Shown: positions 25,567 through 35,141, numbered from the stretch's first letter. The stretch is DNA of 64,000 bases from an uncultured Rikenellaceae bacterium (GCA_910577285.1 CAJTLO010000006.1:95072-159071); one strand, 5' to 3'. Numbers and translations: made by a program. Notes: generated from the sequence alone by a model not told the origin.

Positions 25567-26516
25567 CAGAAATTACGAAATGTGTCCTGTAATTTGTTTA
25601 CAAGTCCGCTCTTGACCGTTTTCTCGGTCTGGCGGATCATGTTCTGCACGGCCAGTGCCGACGAGCGGCCGTGGCCTATCAGAACAACCGCATTGATACC
25701 CAATACCGCGGTACCGCCGACGAACTCGTAGTTGAGTCTGTCGATGTATTCGTCGTCGATGCCGCGCATGCGGGCCAATTCATAGAAGCCTTCGGTCTGC
25801 TTCAGGATCGTGTTGCCCACGAAACCGTCGCAAACGACCACGTCGGCCTTGCGACCGGTGAAGATCTCGTTGGCTTCGATGTTGCCTACGAAATTGTAGC
25901 CGTCGTTGTCGGACATCAGTTCGTGGGCCGCCTTGGTCGCGAGGTTGCCCTTTTCGCTCTCCTCGCCGATGTTGAGCAGCGCCACACGCGGGGCGGTTTT
26001 TCCCAGTACGGTTTCGGTGTACGCACTGCCGATCAGCCCGTACTGGTCGAGAACGTCGGGTTTGCAGTCTACGTTCAGTCCCACGTCCAGCAGCAGGAAG
26101 TTGCCGCCGTCGAGCGTGGAAACGAGGGCCGATATGGCCGGTCGGATGACTCCGCGGATCGTTTCGGCGGAGTACATCGCTCCCACCAGCATGGCACCCG
26201 TGGCGCCCGCGCTGGCGAAACCGTCTATCTTGCCCTCTTTCAGGTATCTGTAACCCACCCGGATGCTTGAATCGGCTTTCTGGTTGTAGGCCCTGGCGGG
26301 GTGGTCGTCCATGGTGATGATCTCGGTCGTATGGACGATGTCGACGCAATCGGAGGGAGCATCGTGCTCCTCCAACAGCTTTCGGATCGCGCCCTCGTCG
26401 CCGAACAGCACCAACCTGCTCCCGCTGTCGATATGCCGGAGGGCCATCAATGCGCCTTCCACGACTACGCGCGGCGCATGATCGCCTCCCATCGCATCAA
26501 TACCGATCCTCAACAT
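25566..26516 (-). CDS. plsX: Phosphate acyltransferase PlsX
   Basis: PlsX makes acyl-phosphate from acyl-ACP for phospholipid synthesis at the inner membrane. The 316-residue protein begins IGIDAMGGDHAP, the family signature, and continues with SSIRVGYRYLKEG, ASAGATGAMLVGA, LDVGLNVDCKP, NIGEESEKGN, FVGNIEANEIF and VVCDGFVGNTILK. It lies between rpmF and fabH in one operon. Confidence 0.96.
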   Translation of the reverse strand: MLRIGIDAMGGDHAPRVVVEGALMALRHIDSGSRLVLFGDEGAIRKLLEEHDAPSDCVDIVHTTEIITMDDHPARAYNQKADSSIRVGYRYLKEGKIDGFASAGATGAMLVGAMYSAETIRGVIRPAISALVSTLDGGNFLLLDVGLNVDCKPDVLDQYGLIGSAYTETVLGKTAPRVALLNIGEESEKGNLATKAAHELMSDNDGYNFVGNIEANEIFTGRKADVVVCDGFVGNTILKQTEGFYELARMRGIDDEYIDRLNYEFVGGTAVLGINAVVLIGHGRSSALAVQNMIRQTEKTVKSGLVNKLQDTFRNF

Positions 26517-26549
26517 GGGAATGATGTCGAACAGACGTTCCGAAACGGA

Positions 26550-26732
26550 TTATTCCGCCTTCTTCTCGATTGCGAGTTTTCCGCGGTAGAAGCCGCATTC
26601 GGGGCAAACCCTGTGGTACTGTACCGCTGCACCGCAGTTGGAGCATACCGCAACCGTCGGGGTCGCTGCCGTGTAATGAGTCCTTCTCTTATCGCGTCGT
26701 GTCGAGGAAACTTTGTGTTTAGGATGTGCCAT
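26550..26732 (-). CDS. rpmF: 50S ribosomal protein L32
   Basis: The 60-residue basic protein starts AHPKHKVSSTRRDKRRTHY, the L32 signature, and has a zinc ribbon of two CxxC pairs (VCSNCG and VCPECG). It lies between the DUF177 gene and plsX, as in most bacteria. Confidence 0.97.
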   Translation of the reverse strand: MAHPKHKVSSTRRDKRRTHYTAATPTVAVCSNCGAAVQYHRVCPECGFYRGKLAIEKKAE

Positions 26733-26756
26733 GGTTGTAATTTGCTATTTGGTTAT

Positions 26757-27332
26757 TTACTTGTTCTTCTTTTCGAGCTCGCTTTTGAGCTGTCGGAGTT
26801 TGTCGCCCTCTTCGGTGGCGGTCAGGCTGTGCTGTTCCGCCTCGAGCGCTTCGAACTCCTCCGGAGTGATGATCCGGAACCGGGCGAGCATCTCTTTGTC
26901 GCAGAGCGGTTCGTCGTTGGCATCGGTGCCGTGTACCCTGCGGTAGGGAAGATTCAGCACGATGCTTTCATATATATATTGTGCGAGCGCTACCGTCTCT
27001 TCCGCCGGATTGATCCACAGGACCTCGCCGTCGTAATCGTCCACCTCGGCGGAGAACTTGACCGTCAGGTCGCCTTCGTAGTCCACCGGCAGCCGGAGTT
27101 CACCCAGGCAACGGTCGCACTCTACGGCGACTTCGCCCCGGATAAGGACATGAAGCAGGAGCATCGTGGCGGATTTTTCCAGTTCTACCGTCGCAGTGAG
27201 TCGGCCTCCCTGGATACCCGATTCCCCGAATTCGGCGAAGAAACGGTCGTCTATCTCGAAGTCGAGCGTGTGACGGCCATTGGAAAGCCCTTTCCAGGGG
27301 ATGTTGTATGCGTCGAGTAGCTTCATTTCCAT
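26757..27332 (-). CDS. DUF177 family protein (YceD), ribosome-linked
   Basis: The 191-residue protein has the YceD/DUF177 core: two Cys in VECDRCLGEL, followed by LPVDYEGDLTVKFS, the acidic stretch and VALAQYIYESIVLNLPYRRVH. The C-terminal 50 residues are a charged helix. YceD homologues act in 23S rRNA metabolism in plants and bacteria and nearly always sit before rpmF, as here. Two in-frame ATG (27332 and 27326) are possible; given the promoter position the shorter would leave a slightly longer leader. Confidence 0.9.
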   Translation of the reverse strand: MEMKLLDAYNIPWKGLSNGRHTLDFEIDDRFFAEFGESGIQGGRLTATVELEKSATMLLLHVLIRGEVAVECDRCLGELRLPVDYEGDLTVKFSAEVDDYDGEVLWINPAEETVALAQYIYESIVLNLPYRRVHGTDANDEPLCDKEMLARFRIITPEEFEALEAEQHSLTATEEGDKLRQLKSELEKKNK

Positions 27333-27342
27333 TATCAGCCCG

Positions 27343-27373
27343 CAAATTTATACAAATTTAATTGAAATGCAAA
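27343..27373 (-). promoter_or_regulatory. Promoter of the yceD-rpmF-plsX-fabH operon
   Basis: On the minus strand TTTG (27373-27370), 19 bases, TAAATTTG (27350-27343), an excellent match to the Bacteroidota promoter. It ends only 10 bases before the first ATG, so the leader is very short. Confidence 0.8.
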
Positions 27374-27577
27374 GTATCCTCCGATTCTTTGCGGCGAGAT
27401 GTTTTCTGCCGCGGGGATGGAGCGTGGTATTGCGTGCGGCAGGTTTCCCGTCTCGCGCCGTCGTATCCGTTCGGGCGTTTCGCCGGCCGCCGGTGGGCTT
27501 GCAGGGGCGGGGCGTCGGAAGGAGTGCCTCGCGGAGCGGGTTTCGTCCGACCGCGGCCTTTGTCGGCCCCACGACTT

Positions 27578-28576
27578 TCATCCGGTCACGGCGTTTCCGG
27601 CCCGCAGGGTGAGGTCGGCCAGTGCGCAGGCCAGGGCCGCTTCCGCCACCACTGCGCCGCGCAGGGCGATGCAGGCGTCGTGGCGGCCGGCAATGGTCAG
27701 CGGTGCGGGGCGGTCTCTCTCGAAATCGAAAGTTTCCTGAGGGAGGGCGATGCTCGGCGCCGGTTTGAAGGCCACCCGCAGGACGATCTCGTTGCCGTTG
27801 GCGATCCCTCCGTTCAGGCCGCCGTCGTTGTTGGTGGCCGTTGTTCCGCGGCGGTCGATGATCGGGTCGTTGTTGCGGCTGCCCCGGCTGCGTGCGGCGC
27901 CGAAGCCGGCTCCGAATTCCACCCCCTTCACTCCCGGGATGGAGAAGAGCAGGTGGGCGGCGAGACTTTCCACCGAATCGAAGAAGGGTTCGCCCGTACC
28001 TGCGGCGACGCCTTGCGCCCGGACTTCCACGACTCCTCCGGCCGAATCGCCCGCCGTGCGGAGTTCGGTCAGCAGCGCGTCGAACCGCGCAGGATCTTGG
28101 ATGCCGCCGATTTCGGTGATGGTCGTGGAGAACAGCACCCCGGGCAGGAGCTTTTTGGCCGCCGTTGCGGCGGCCACGAGGGCGACGGTCATTCGGCCGG
28201 AGAACATGCCTCCGCCGCCGGGATGGTTGAATCCTCCGTATTTCCGGGCGGCTGCGAGGTCGGCGTGCGAGGGGCGCGGATGGCGTGCGAGGGGTGCGTA
28301 GTCTTGCGGTTTGGTGGTGGTGTTCCGGAAGAGGAGGGTAAGCGGTGTACCGTCCGTGTGGCCGTTGTAAAGTCCCGAAACGATCTCCGGTCGGTCCGGT
28401 TCCCGGCGCGGAGTCGTACCGGCCGATGCGTCGCTGCGCCGGCGTGCGAGGTCGGCGTCGAAGTCCTGTTCGCAGAGGGGGATGCCGGCGGGCATGCCGT
28501 CGACCGTGACGCCTACGACCGGGCCGTGCGACTCGCCGAAAACGGTGATTCTGAAACTGTGTCCGAAACTGTTCAT
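27578..28576 (-). CDS. aroC: Chorismate synthase
   Basis: AroC forms chorismate from 5-enolpyruvylshikimate 3-phosphate with reduced FMN, the last shikimate step. The 332-residue protein has FGESHGPVVGVTVDG, RRRSDASAGTTPRREPD, the GPSH-like region LARHPRPSHADLAAARKYGG, FNHPGGGGMFSGR and ENDG-like NNDGGLNGGIANGNEI. It is somewhat shorter than the common 350-360 residues. The start overlaps the aroA stop by 4 bases (ATGA), so aroA and aroC are translationally coupled and encode consecutive steps. Start is fixed by the conserved MNSFGHSFRITVFGESHG N-terminus. Confidence 0.96.
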   Translation of the reverse strand: MNSFGHSFRITVFGESHGPVVGVTVDGMPAGIPLCEQDFDADLARRRSDASAGTTPRREPDRPEIVSGLYNGHTDGTPLTLLFRNTTTKPQDYAPLARHPRPSHADLAAARKYGGFNHPGGGGMFSGRMTVALVAAATAAKKLLPGVLFSTTITEIGGIQDPARFDALLTELRTAGDSAGGVVEVRAQGVAAGTGEPFFDSVESLAAHLLFSIPGVKGVEFGAGFGAARSRGSRNNDPIIDRRGTTATNNDGGLNGGIANGNEIVLRVAFKPAPSIALPQETFDFERDRPAPLTIAGRHDACIALRGAVVAEAALACALADLTLRAGNAVTG

Positions 28577-29820
28577 GCTTCTTTCCGGGTGATGGATTCG
28601 AGGTCCTCCCAGAAACGCGGGTAGGACTTGTTGACCGCCTGTGCGCGGGTGATGGTGACCGGCCCCGTCGCGGCGAGGGCGGCCACGGCGGCGGCCATGG
28701 CGATGCGGTGGTCGTTGCAACTGTCTACCGTGCCGCCGGAGAGCCCTCCTCCGTGCACCGTCATGATGTCGTCCTGCATTTCGACCTTCATGCCGAGCCG
28801 GGTGTATTCCGAGAGGATGGCTTCGGCGCGGTTGCTCTCTTTATACATCAGTCGGTGTACGCCTTTGATGCGGGTGGTGCCGTTGCAGTTGGCGCCCAAG
28901 ACTGCCAGAATGGGGAAGAGGTCGGGACGTTGCGTGGCATCGAATTCGAAGCCCGAGAGCTCTCTTTTGCGTACCGTTATCTCGTCGGGGGTGGTGATGA
29001 TGACCGCTCCCGCTTTGGTGAGTGCCTGGATGATGGCCAGGTCGGCCTGCAGGGAGAGGGTATTCATCCGTTTGGCGGTGACTTCGCCCGCGATGGCTCC
29101 CGCCACGAGCATGAAGGCCGCACAACTCCAGTCGCCCTCGATGTGCAGGCGGGCGGGATGGTAGTGTTGGCCGCCGGGAATGAAGAATTCGCGGAAACCG
29201 TTGTGTTCCATCCGTATCTTGAATTTGGACGCCAGGTCGACGGTCACCGCCAGGTAGGGCAGGCTGTTGGGTTGTTCGACATGCAGCACCGTGTCGCCTT
29301 CGGCCAGGGGGAGCGACATGAGCAGTCCGGTGAGGAACTGCGAGCTGACGTGGGCTTCGACATCGGTTTCGCCTCCCTTGAGCGGTCCCCGCACGGTAAT
29401 GGGCAGGAAGCCGTCGGAGAGGACCTCCGCGCCGAGGTTCCGCAGCGGTTCGATCATCATGTCGATGGGTCTGCGGAGCATGGTGCCGCTGCCCGTCACG
29501 GTCATGCGCCGCTCGCAGAGCGCGGCGATGGGGGTGAACAGCCGGGTGGCGAGCCCCGATTCGCCCGTGTTGACGGTGTCGGTGACGGGGGCCAGACCGC
29601 CCCGGATGACATACTGCGCGGGGCCTGTCTGGCGGACCGAGGCGCCCAGGCCGGTGATGACGTCCATGGCGTAGCGCGTGTCGTCGCACAGCTCGATGTT
29701 GCTGAGCGTGGTTTCACCTTCGCACAGGAGCGCTGCGGCGAGCGCGCGCTGGGCGTAGCTTTTGGAGCAGGGAGGCCTCACCTCGCCCGAAACCTGCGAC
29801 GGATGGATTGTTTTCTCCAT
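28573..29820 (-). CDS. aroA: 3-phosphoshikimate 1-carboxyvinyltransferase (EPSP synthase)
   Basis: AroA joins phosphoenolpyruvate to shikimate 3-phosphate, the step before chorismate synthase. The 415-residue protein has PPCSKSYAQRALAAALL (substrate Lys and Ser), NTGESGLATRLFTPIAAL, SSQFLTGLLMSLPL, the domain-2 acidic DLFPILAVLGANCNG and the C-terminal NDHRIAMAAAVAALA. The usual LFLGNAGTAMRPL motif is replaced by the NTGESGLATR form seen in class variants of Bacteroidota. It overlaps aroC by 4 bases. Confidence 0.95.
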   Translation of the reverse strand: MEKTIHPSQVSGEVRPPCSKSYAQRALAAALLCEGETTLSNIELCDDTRYAMDVITGLGASVRQTGPAQYVIRGGLAPVTDTVNTGESGLATRLFTPIAALCERRMTVTGSGTMLRRPIDMMIEPLRNLGAEVLSDGFLPITVRGPLKGGETDVEAHVSSQFLTGLLMSLPLAEGDTVLHVEQPNSLPYLAVTVDLASKFKIRMEHNGFREFFIPGGQHYHPARLHIEGDWSCAAFMLVAGAIAGEVTAKRMNTLSLQADLAIIQALTKAGAVIITTPDEITVRKRELSGFEFDATQRPDLFPILAVLGANCNGTTRIKGVHRLMYKESNRAEAILSEYTRLGMKVEMQDDIMTVHGGGLSGGTVDSCNDHRIAMAAAVAALAATGPVTITRAQAVNKSYPRFWEDLESITRKEA

Positions 29821-29901
29821 GTGGTATTTTCAGACAAGCGGCGGCTTTGCGGGCCGCCGGATAGGTTGATGGGTATCGAGAGTCGTGGTCGCCGTGTCGC
29901 T

Positions 29902-30636
29902 TTACCTGAGTTTGAAATCCTGACCCAGGTACACTTTCCGCACCTGTTCGTCGTTCGCCAGATCCTCCGCCGTACCGGTCTTGAGTACCTTGCCTTCGAA
30001 AAGGAGGTAGGTGCGGTCGGTGATGGAGAGCGTTTCATGGACGTTGTGGTCGGTGATGATGACGCCGATGTTCTTGTCCTTGAGGGTCCTCACGATGCTC
30101 TGGATGTCCTCCACGGCGATGGGGTCCACGCCGGCGAAGGGTTCGTCGAGCAGAATGAATTTCGGGTTGATGGCCACCGCCCGCGCGATCTCCGTTCGCC
30201 GCCGTTCGCCGCCCGAAAGCTGGATGCCCTTGCTCTTGCGCACCTTCTGCAGGCTGAACTCCTCGATGAGATTCTCCACCCGCTCGCGCTGGTACTCCTT
30301 GGAGTAGTCGGTCATTTCGAGTACCGAACGGATGTTCTCCTCGACGCTGAGGTGGCGGAAGACCGATGCCTCCTGTGCGAGGTAGCCCACTCCCATCTGC
30401 GCCCGTTTGTAGACCGGCAGTTTGGTAATCTCCTGCGTGTTGCCTTCGTCCTCGAGAAAGATCTGTCCGTCGTTGGGCTTGATGAGTCCCACGATCATGT
30501 AAAAGGTGGTGGTCTTTCCCGCACCGTTCGGCCCCAGCAGGCCGACGATCTCGCCCTGGTTGACGTCGATGGATACGTGGTTGACCACGGTGCGTGTCTT
30601 GTATTTCTTGACCAGTCCGGTGGTGTAGAGCCTCAT
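29902..30636 (-). CDS. lptB: LPS export ABC transporter ATP-binding protein
   Basis: LptB is the ATPase of the LptB2FG complex that extracts LPS from the inner membrane. The 244-residue protein has GLLGPNGAGKTTTFYMIVGL (Walker A), the Q-loop YLAQEASVFRHLSVEENI, signature QLSGGERRRTEIARA, Walker B FILLDEPFAGVDPIAV and the switch His in ITDHNVHETL, all typical of LptB. Its partner LptE-like gene is 22 kb away at 7894. LptF/G are not nearby. The start is preceded by a run of A. Confidence 0.95.
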   Translation of the reverse strand: MRLYTTGLVKKYKTRTVVNHVSIDVNQGEIVGLLGPNGAGKTTTFYMIVGLIKPNDGQIFLEDEGNTQEITKLPVYKRAQMGVGYLAQEASVFRHLSVEENIRSVLEMTDYSKEYQRERVENLIEEFSLQKVRKSKGIQLSGGERRRTEIARAVAINPKFILLDEPFAGVDPIAVEDIQSIVRTLKDKNIGVIITDHNVHETLSITDRTYLLFEGKVLKTGTAEDLANDEQVRKVYLGQDFKLR

Positions 30637-30657
30637 TTTTTTGAAAAAACTTTTCTA

Positions 30658-30665
30658 CAAAGTTA
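30658..30665 (-). promoter_or_regulatory. Candidate -7 box of lptB
   Basis: TAACTTTG on the minus strand, 21 bases upstream of the lptB ATG; no clear -33 box. Confidence 0.5.
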
Positions 30666-30894
30666 GAAAAATATTGGAAAATTTTCTATCTTTATGTTGC
30701 GAAAGAGCGTTGGGGGATAATCGACGTTCCGTTTCTGTGTTTTATGGTCGCTTTGCCTTTCGGGAGATGCTCGTTTCCGGGAAGGGGGGGCGGAGGCCGG
30801 CGGCGCAGCGCCTTGTACGGGCGATACGGATTTCGGAGATTGCGCTTTGCGGTTATGCCGCACGAGTTGGAAACATAAGGAAATTGAATGGGAG

Positions 30895-33090
30895 ATGGAC
30901 AATTTGCATGACATGCTGCATGAAAAGCTGAAGGAGTATTTCGGGTTTTCTGCGTTCAAGGGCAATCAGGAAGCGGTCATAAGAAATGTACTCGCAGGCA
31001 GGGACACGTTCGTCCTCATGCCTACGGGCGGCGGTAAGAGTCTGTGCTACCAGTTGCCTGCCCTTCTGATGGAGGGTGTGGCGATCGTGATCTCCCCTCT
31101 CATTGCGCTCATGAAGAATCAGGTGGATGCCATGCGTACCTTCAGTCAGCACGAAGGCATCGCCCATTTCCTGAACTCTTCGCTCAATAAGTCGGCGATC
31201 AACCAGGTGAAGGAGGATGTGCTTGCCGGCAAGACCAAGCTGCTTTATTTCGCGCCCGAATCGCTGACCAAGGAGGAGAACGTTTCGTTCCTGCGCAAGA
31301 TCAAAATATCGTTCTACGCGATCGACGAGGCGCACTGCATCTCGGAGTGGGGGCACGATTTCCGTCCGGAGTACCGGCGTATCCGGCCCATCATGAACGA
31401 CATCGGCCGGGCGCCGCTGATCGCCCTTACGGCCACCGCCACGCCCAAGGTGCAGCTCGACATACAGAAGAACCTCGGGATGCTCGATGCGGCGGTATTC
31501 AAGTCGTCGTTCAACCGTCCCAACCTTTTCTATGAGATACGTCCCAAAACCGACGTCGCCCGCGAGATCATCCGGTACATCAAACAGCATGAGGGCAAGT
31601 CGGGCATCATCTATTGCCTGAGCCGCAAAAAGGTCGAGGAGCTGGCCGAATTGCTCGTGGCCAACGGCATCAAGGCGCTGCCTTATCATGCGGGGATGGA
31701 TGCCGCCACCCGTGCCAGGAACCAGGACGCCTTCCTGATGGAGGAGGCGGATGTCATCGTGGCCACGATCGCCTTCGGCATGGGGATCGACAAGCCCGAC
31801 GTGCGTTTCGTCATCCATTACGATATTCCCAAGAGCCTCGAAGGATATTATCAGGAGACGGGCCGTGCGGGCCGCGACGGAGGCGAGGGGCACTGCATTA
31901 CGTTCTACAGTTACAAGGATATTCAGAAACTCGAAAAGTTCATGCAGGGCAAGCCCATCGCCGAGCAGGAGATAGGCAAGTTGCTGCTGATGGAGACCGT
32001 GTCGTATGCCGAGAGCTCCATGTGCCGGCGGAAGACGCTGTTGCACTACTTCGGCGAGGAGTACGGCGAGGATAACTGCGGAAGCTGCGACAACTGCGTG
32101 AACCCCAAACCGAAAGTGAAGGCGCGCGAGGAGATGCAGTTGATGCTGGAGGCCCTCAGGGCGATCGGTCCCAAATTCAAGATGGACTACCTGGTGAATG
32201 TTCTCACGGGCCGCACGACCGCCATGATCCGCTCCTACGGTCACAACGACAGCGAGTGGTTCGGGGCCGGTTCCGATCGCGACGACCGTTTCTGGGGCGC
32301 CGTCATACGGCAGGCGCTCATTCTGGGCCTGGTGGACAAGAACATCGAGAATTACGGCCTGCTGGCGGTGAACGAGGCAGGCGAGCGCTATATCGATCAT
32401 CCTTACGATATCTTCATCACCCTGGACCACGATTACGACAGCGAGGAGGGGGACGATGCAGCGGTGCCTGCCGGCGGACGCGGCGGCGAGAGTGCGGCCG
32501 ATGAGGAGCTTTTCGTCATGCTCAAGGAGCTGCGCAAGAAGGTGGCCAAGCAGCACGGACTACCGCCTTTCGTCATTTTCCAGGACCCGTCGCTGGAGGA
32601 TATGGCGATCCAGTATCCGGTAACGATCGAGGAGATGCAGAACATCACGGGGGTCGGGGCCGGTAAGGCACGCAAGTTCGGAGCCGAGTTCGTGAAGCTC
32701 ATCAAGCAGTATGTCGAGGAGAAAGACATCGTCCGGCCGCAGGATATGGTGGTCAAGAGCGTGGTCAACAAGAGCGGAAACAAGGTCTTCGTCATCCAGA
32801 GCATCGACCGCAAGATGGATTTCGAGGACATCGCCCGTGCCCGCGATCTCGATTTCGACGAGCTGCTGACGGAGATCGAAGCCATCGTCAATTCCGGTAC
32901 GAAGCTCAATATCAACTATTATATCGAACAGACGATCGACGAGGACAAAGCCGAGGAGATATACCTTTATTTTAAGGAGGATGCCGAAAGCGACAGTGTG
33001 GACGAGGCCATCCGGGAGCTCGGTTCGGATTTTACCGAAGAGGAGGTGCGTCTGATTCGTATCAAATTCATCTGCGAACAGGGAAACTGA
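30895..33090 (+). CDS. recQ: ATP-dependent DNA helicase RecQ
   Basis: RecQ is a 3'-5' helicase for replication-fork repair and recombination. The 731-residue protein shows helicase motifs FKGNQEAVIRNVL (motif 0), MPTGGGKSLCYQLPAL (I), LIALMKNQV (Ia), AIDEAHCISEWGHDFRPEY (II and aromatic loop), LTATATPKV (III) and GYYQETGRAGRDGG (VI). The zinc-binding cysteines are in SMCRRKTLLHYFGEEY and NCGSCDNC. A winged helix, an HRDC domain around residues 540-610 (LFVMLKELRKKVAKQHGLPP) and a further acidic C-terminal region of about 100 residues follow. ATG 30895 is chosen as homology begins there. Confidence 0.96.
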   Translation: MDNLHDMLHEKLKEYFGFSAFKGNQEAVIRNVLAGRDTFVLMPTGGGKSLCYQLPALLMEGVAIVISPLIALMKNQVDAMRTFSQHEGIAHFLNSSLNKSAINQVKEDVLAGKTKLLYFAPESLTKEENVSFLRKIKISFYAIDEAHCISEWGHDFRPEYRRIRPIMNDIGRAPLIALTATATPKVQLDIQKNLGMLDAAVFKSSFNRPNLFYEIRPKTDVAREIIRYIKQHEGKSGIIYCLSRKKVEELAELLVANGIKALPYHAGMDAATRARNQDAFLMEEADVIVATIAFGMGIDKPDVRFVIHYDIPKSLEGYYQETGRAGRDGGEGHCITFYSYKDIQKLEKFMQGKPIAEQEIGKLLLMETVSYAESSMCRRKTLLHYFGEEYGEDNCGSCDNCVNPKPKVKAREEMQLMLEALRAIGPKFKMDYLVNVLTGRTTAMIRSYGHNDSEWFGAGSDRDDRFWGAVIRQALILGLVDKNIENYGLLAVNEAGERYIDHPYDIFITLDHDYDSEEGDDAAVPAGGRGGESAADEELFVMLKELRKKVAKQHGLPPFVIFQDPSLEDMAIQYPVTIEEMQNITGVGAGKARKFGAEFVKLIKQYVEEKDIVRPQDMVVKSVVNKSGNKVFVIQSIDRKMDFEDIARARDLDFDELLTEIEAIVNSGTKLNINYYIEQTIDEDKAEEIYLYFKEDAESDSVDEAIRELGSDFTEEEVRLIRIKFICEQGN

Positions 33091-33140
33091 GCCTGTTTTT
33101 TACCGCCGGAACTCCCTTTTTCGGCGCAGAAGTTATTTCG

Positions 33141-33180
33141 CATACCGGGGGCCGCTTCCTGCGAAGCGGCCCCCGGTATG
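33141..33180. terminator. Long hairpin after recQ, terminator-like
   Basis: A perfect 18-bp stem (33141-33158 with 33163-33180) on a CTGC loop, 50 bases past the recQ stop. No T-run follows on either strand, so it may act as an mRNA end stabiliser rather than a classical terminator. Confidence 0.5.
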
Positions 33181-33735
33181 CGATGGCTCGTTGCCGGTAG
33201 GGGGCGCCTGCCATGCAGGGAGGTATCGGTTGCCCTTCCCGCTTTCGTGCGGAGGTAGGAAACCGTGGTTGCGGCCGGTTGGTGCGATGTCCGGCGGAAT
33301 TCGTGCGGTTATCGTTCTTGCATCGCATTTCGAATTTTACTCTGTGCGGAGGTGTTCGGGGATAATACGGGCGGCGATTCGGCGGAGAAGGAGATGACGT
33401 GGGAGAAAATCCGAAAGGCGTATCGGTCGGCTGCCTTGTAATAGGGATAAATTGGGGTGTCGAATCGGGGGTTTCAGCAAAGAGCTCCCGATGTCAGGAA
33501 TGGAATGCAGACTCCTGAATGATACAAATGATTCCGTTTTTGAACGCATGAAAGGGGATTGCATTCCGTTTTTGAACACAGGGTATAAGGCGTAAAGAGC
33601 CAAATCGTTAGGCGGAAAATTATTTTTCGGCGACACTTGCACAGATGAAAAAAAATCGTCAATTTTGTGCTGGTACATTAAAAATTTATCACGTAAATCG
33701 TACACAAACTTATACAAACTCAAAAACTAAAAGCT
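33181..33735 (+). promoter_or_regulatory. Long upstream region of tnaA with repeated elements
   Basis: About 550 bases without a gene. ATTCCGTTTTTGAAC occurs twice in the same orientation (33531-33545 and 33563-33577), 32 bases apart, which is about three helix turns. GGAATGC at 33502-33508 and GCATTCC at 33561-33567 form an inverted pair around the first copy. The last 100 bases are AT-rich and contain TTTTG (33663-33667) but no exact TAnnTTTG box. The final leader is A-rich (ACTAAAAGCT). Confidence 0.55.
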
Positions 33736-35112
33736 ATGGAATTACCATTTGCAGAATCGTGGAAAATCAAAATGGTGGAGCCTATCCGCAAAAGCACCCG
33801 TGAGGAGCGCGAACAGTGGATCAAGGAGGCTAACTACAACGTATTTCAGCTCAAGGCCGATCAGGTATACATCGACGGTCTGACCGACTCCGGTACGGGT
33901 GCCATGAGCGACCGCCAGTGGGCAGCGCTGATGATGGGCGACGAATCCTACGCAGGCGCACGCTCCTTCTATGAACTGAAGGACACCATCACGCGTATCA
34001 CCGGCTTCGAGTATTTGATCCCGACCCACCAGGGCCGCGCAGCCGAGAACGTGCTTTTCTCCGCACTCGTAACCGAAGGTGCCATCGTACCGGGCAACTC
34101 CCATTTCGACACGACCAAAGGTCACATCGAGAGCCGTAAGGCCGTGGCTTTGGACTGCACGGTGGACGAGGCCAAGAATACCCAGCTCGAAGTTCCCTTC
34201 AAGGGCAACGTAGACCCGAAGAAACTCGAAAAGGCGCTGGCCGAGCATGCCGACAAGATTCCGTTCATCATCGTGACCATCACCAACAACACCGCCGGCG
34301 GTCAGCCCGTTTCGATGCAGAACCTTCGCGAAGTGCGTGCACTTGCCGACAAATACAACAAACGCGTGTTGTTCGACTCCGCACGTTTCGCCGAGAACGC
34401 ATACTTCATCAAGACCCGCGAGGAAGGGTATGCCGACAAGACCATCAAGGAGATCTGCCGCGAAATGTTCGCTCTTGCCGACGCGATGACCATGTCCGCC
34501 AAGAAAGACGGTCTGGTGAACATGGGCGGTTTCATCGCTACCCGCTGGGAGGACTGGTACGAGGCAGCGAAGAAATTCTGCATCCCCTTTGAAGGTTACC
34601 TTACCTACGGCGGTATGAACGGCCGTGACATGGCTGCGCTCGCAGTGGGTCTCGACGAGAACACCGAGTTCGATAACCTCCACACCCGCATTCACCAGGT
34701 ACAGTACCTCGCATCGCTTCTCGATGAATACGGTATTCCCTACCAGCGTCCCGTGGGCGGTCACGCCATCTTCGTCGATGCTTCCAAGGTGCTCACCCAG
34801 ATTCCTAAGGAGGAGTTCCCCGCTCAGACGCTGACCATCGAGCTTTATAAGGAAGCCGGTATCCGTGGCTGCGAAATCGGTTATATCCTCGCCGACCGCG
34901 ATCCGATCACGCGCGAGAACCGTTTCGGCGGTAACGACTTCGTCCGCATCTGCGTGGCTCGCCGCGTATACACCGACAACCACATGAAGGTGATCGCTGC
35001 TGCCCTGAAGAACGTTTACGATCGCCGCAACGAGATTACCCGCGGTGTCGAGATCGTATGGGAGGCTCCGCTGATGCGCCACTTCACCGTAAAACTCAGG
35101 CCTTTGAAGTAA
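33736..35112 (+). CDS. tnaA: Tryptophanase
   Basis: TnaA splits tryptophan into indole, pyruvate and ammonia. The 458-residue PLP beta-eliminating lyase shows LTDSGTGAMSDRQWAALM, YLIPTHQGRAAEN, GNSHFDTTKGH, TNNTAGGQPVSM, DSARFAENAYFIK and the PLP Lys in MSAKKDGLVNMGG (about residue 255). It closely resembles the Bacteroides enzyme recalled from family knowledge. Tyrosine phenol-lyase is the main alternative, but DSARFAENAYFIKxREE and TTKGH favour tryptophanase. Codon use is strongly biased to C-ending codons, a sign of high expression. It is a single gene with its own control region and terminator. Most Alistipes are indole-positive, in agreement. Confidence 0.93.
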   Translation: MELPFAESWKIKMVEPIRKSTREEREQWIKEANYNVFQLKADQVYIDGLTDSGTGAMSDRQWAALMMGDESYAGARSFYELKDTITRITGFEYLIPTHQGRAAENVLFSALVTEGAIVPGNSHFDTTKGHIESRKAVALDCTVDEAKNTQLEVPFKGNVDPKKLEKALAEHADKIPFIIVTITNNTAGGQPVSMQNLREVRALADKYNKRVLFDSARFAENAYFIKTREEGYADKTIKEICREMFALADAMTMSAKKDGLVNMGGFIATRWEDWYEAAKKFCIPFEGYLTYGGMNGRDMAALAVGLDENTEFDNLHTRIHQVQYLASLLDEYGIPYQRPVGGHAIFVDASKVLTQIPKEEFPAQTLTIELYKEAGIRGCEIGYILADRDPITRENRFGGNDFVRICVARRVYTDNHMKVIAAALKNVYDRRNEITRGVEIVWEAPLMRHFTVKLRPLK

Positions 35113-35141
35113 TGTTCTGAGGAACGACCTTTCATTATCCG

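Noticed and set aside
33736..35112. Tyrosine phenol-lyase instead of tryptophanase
   Set aside because: Both belong to one family, but the motif set resembles Bacteroides TnaA along its whole length; kept as the minor alternative.
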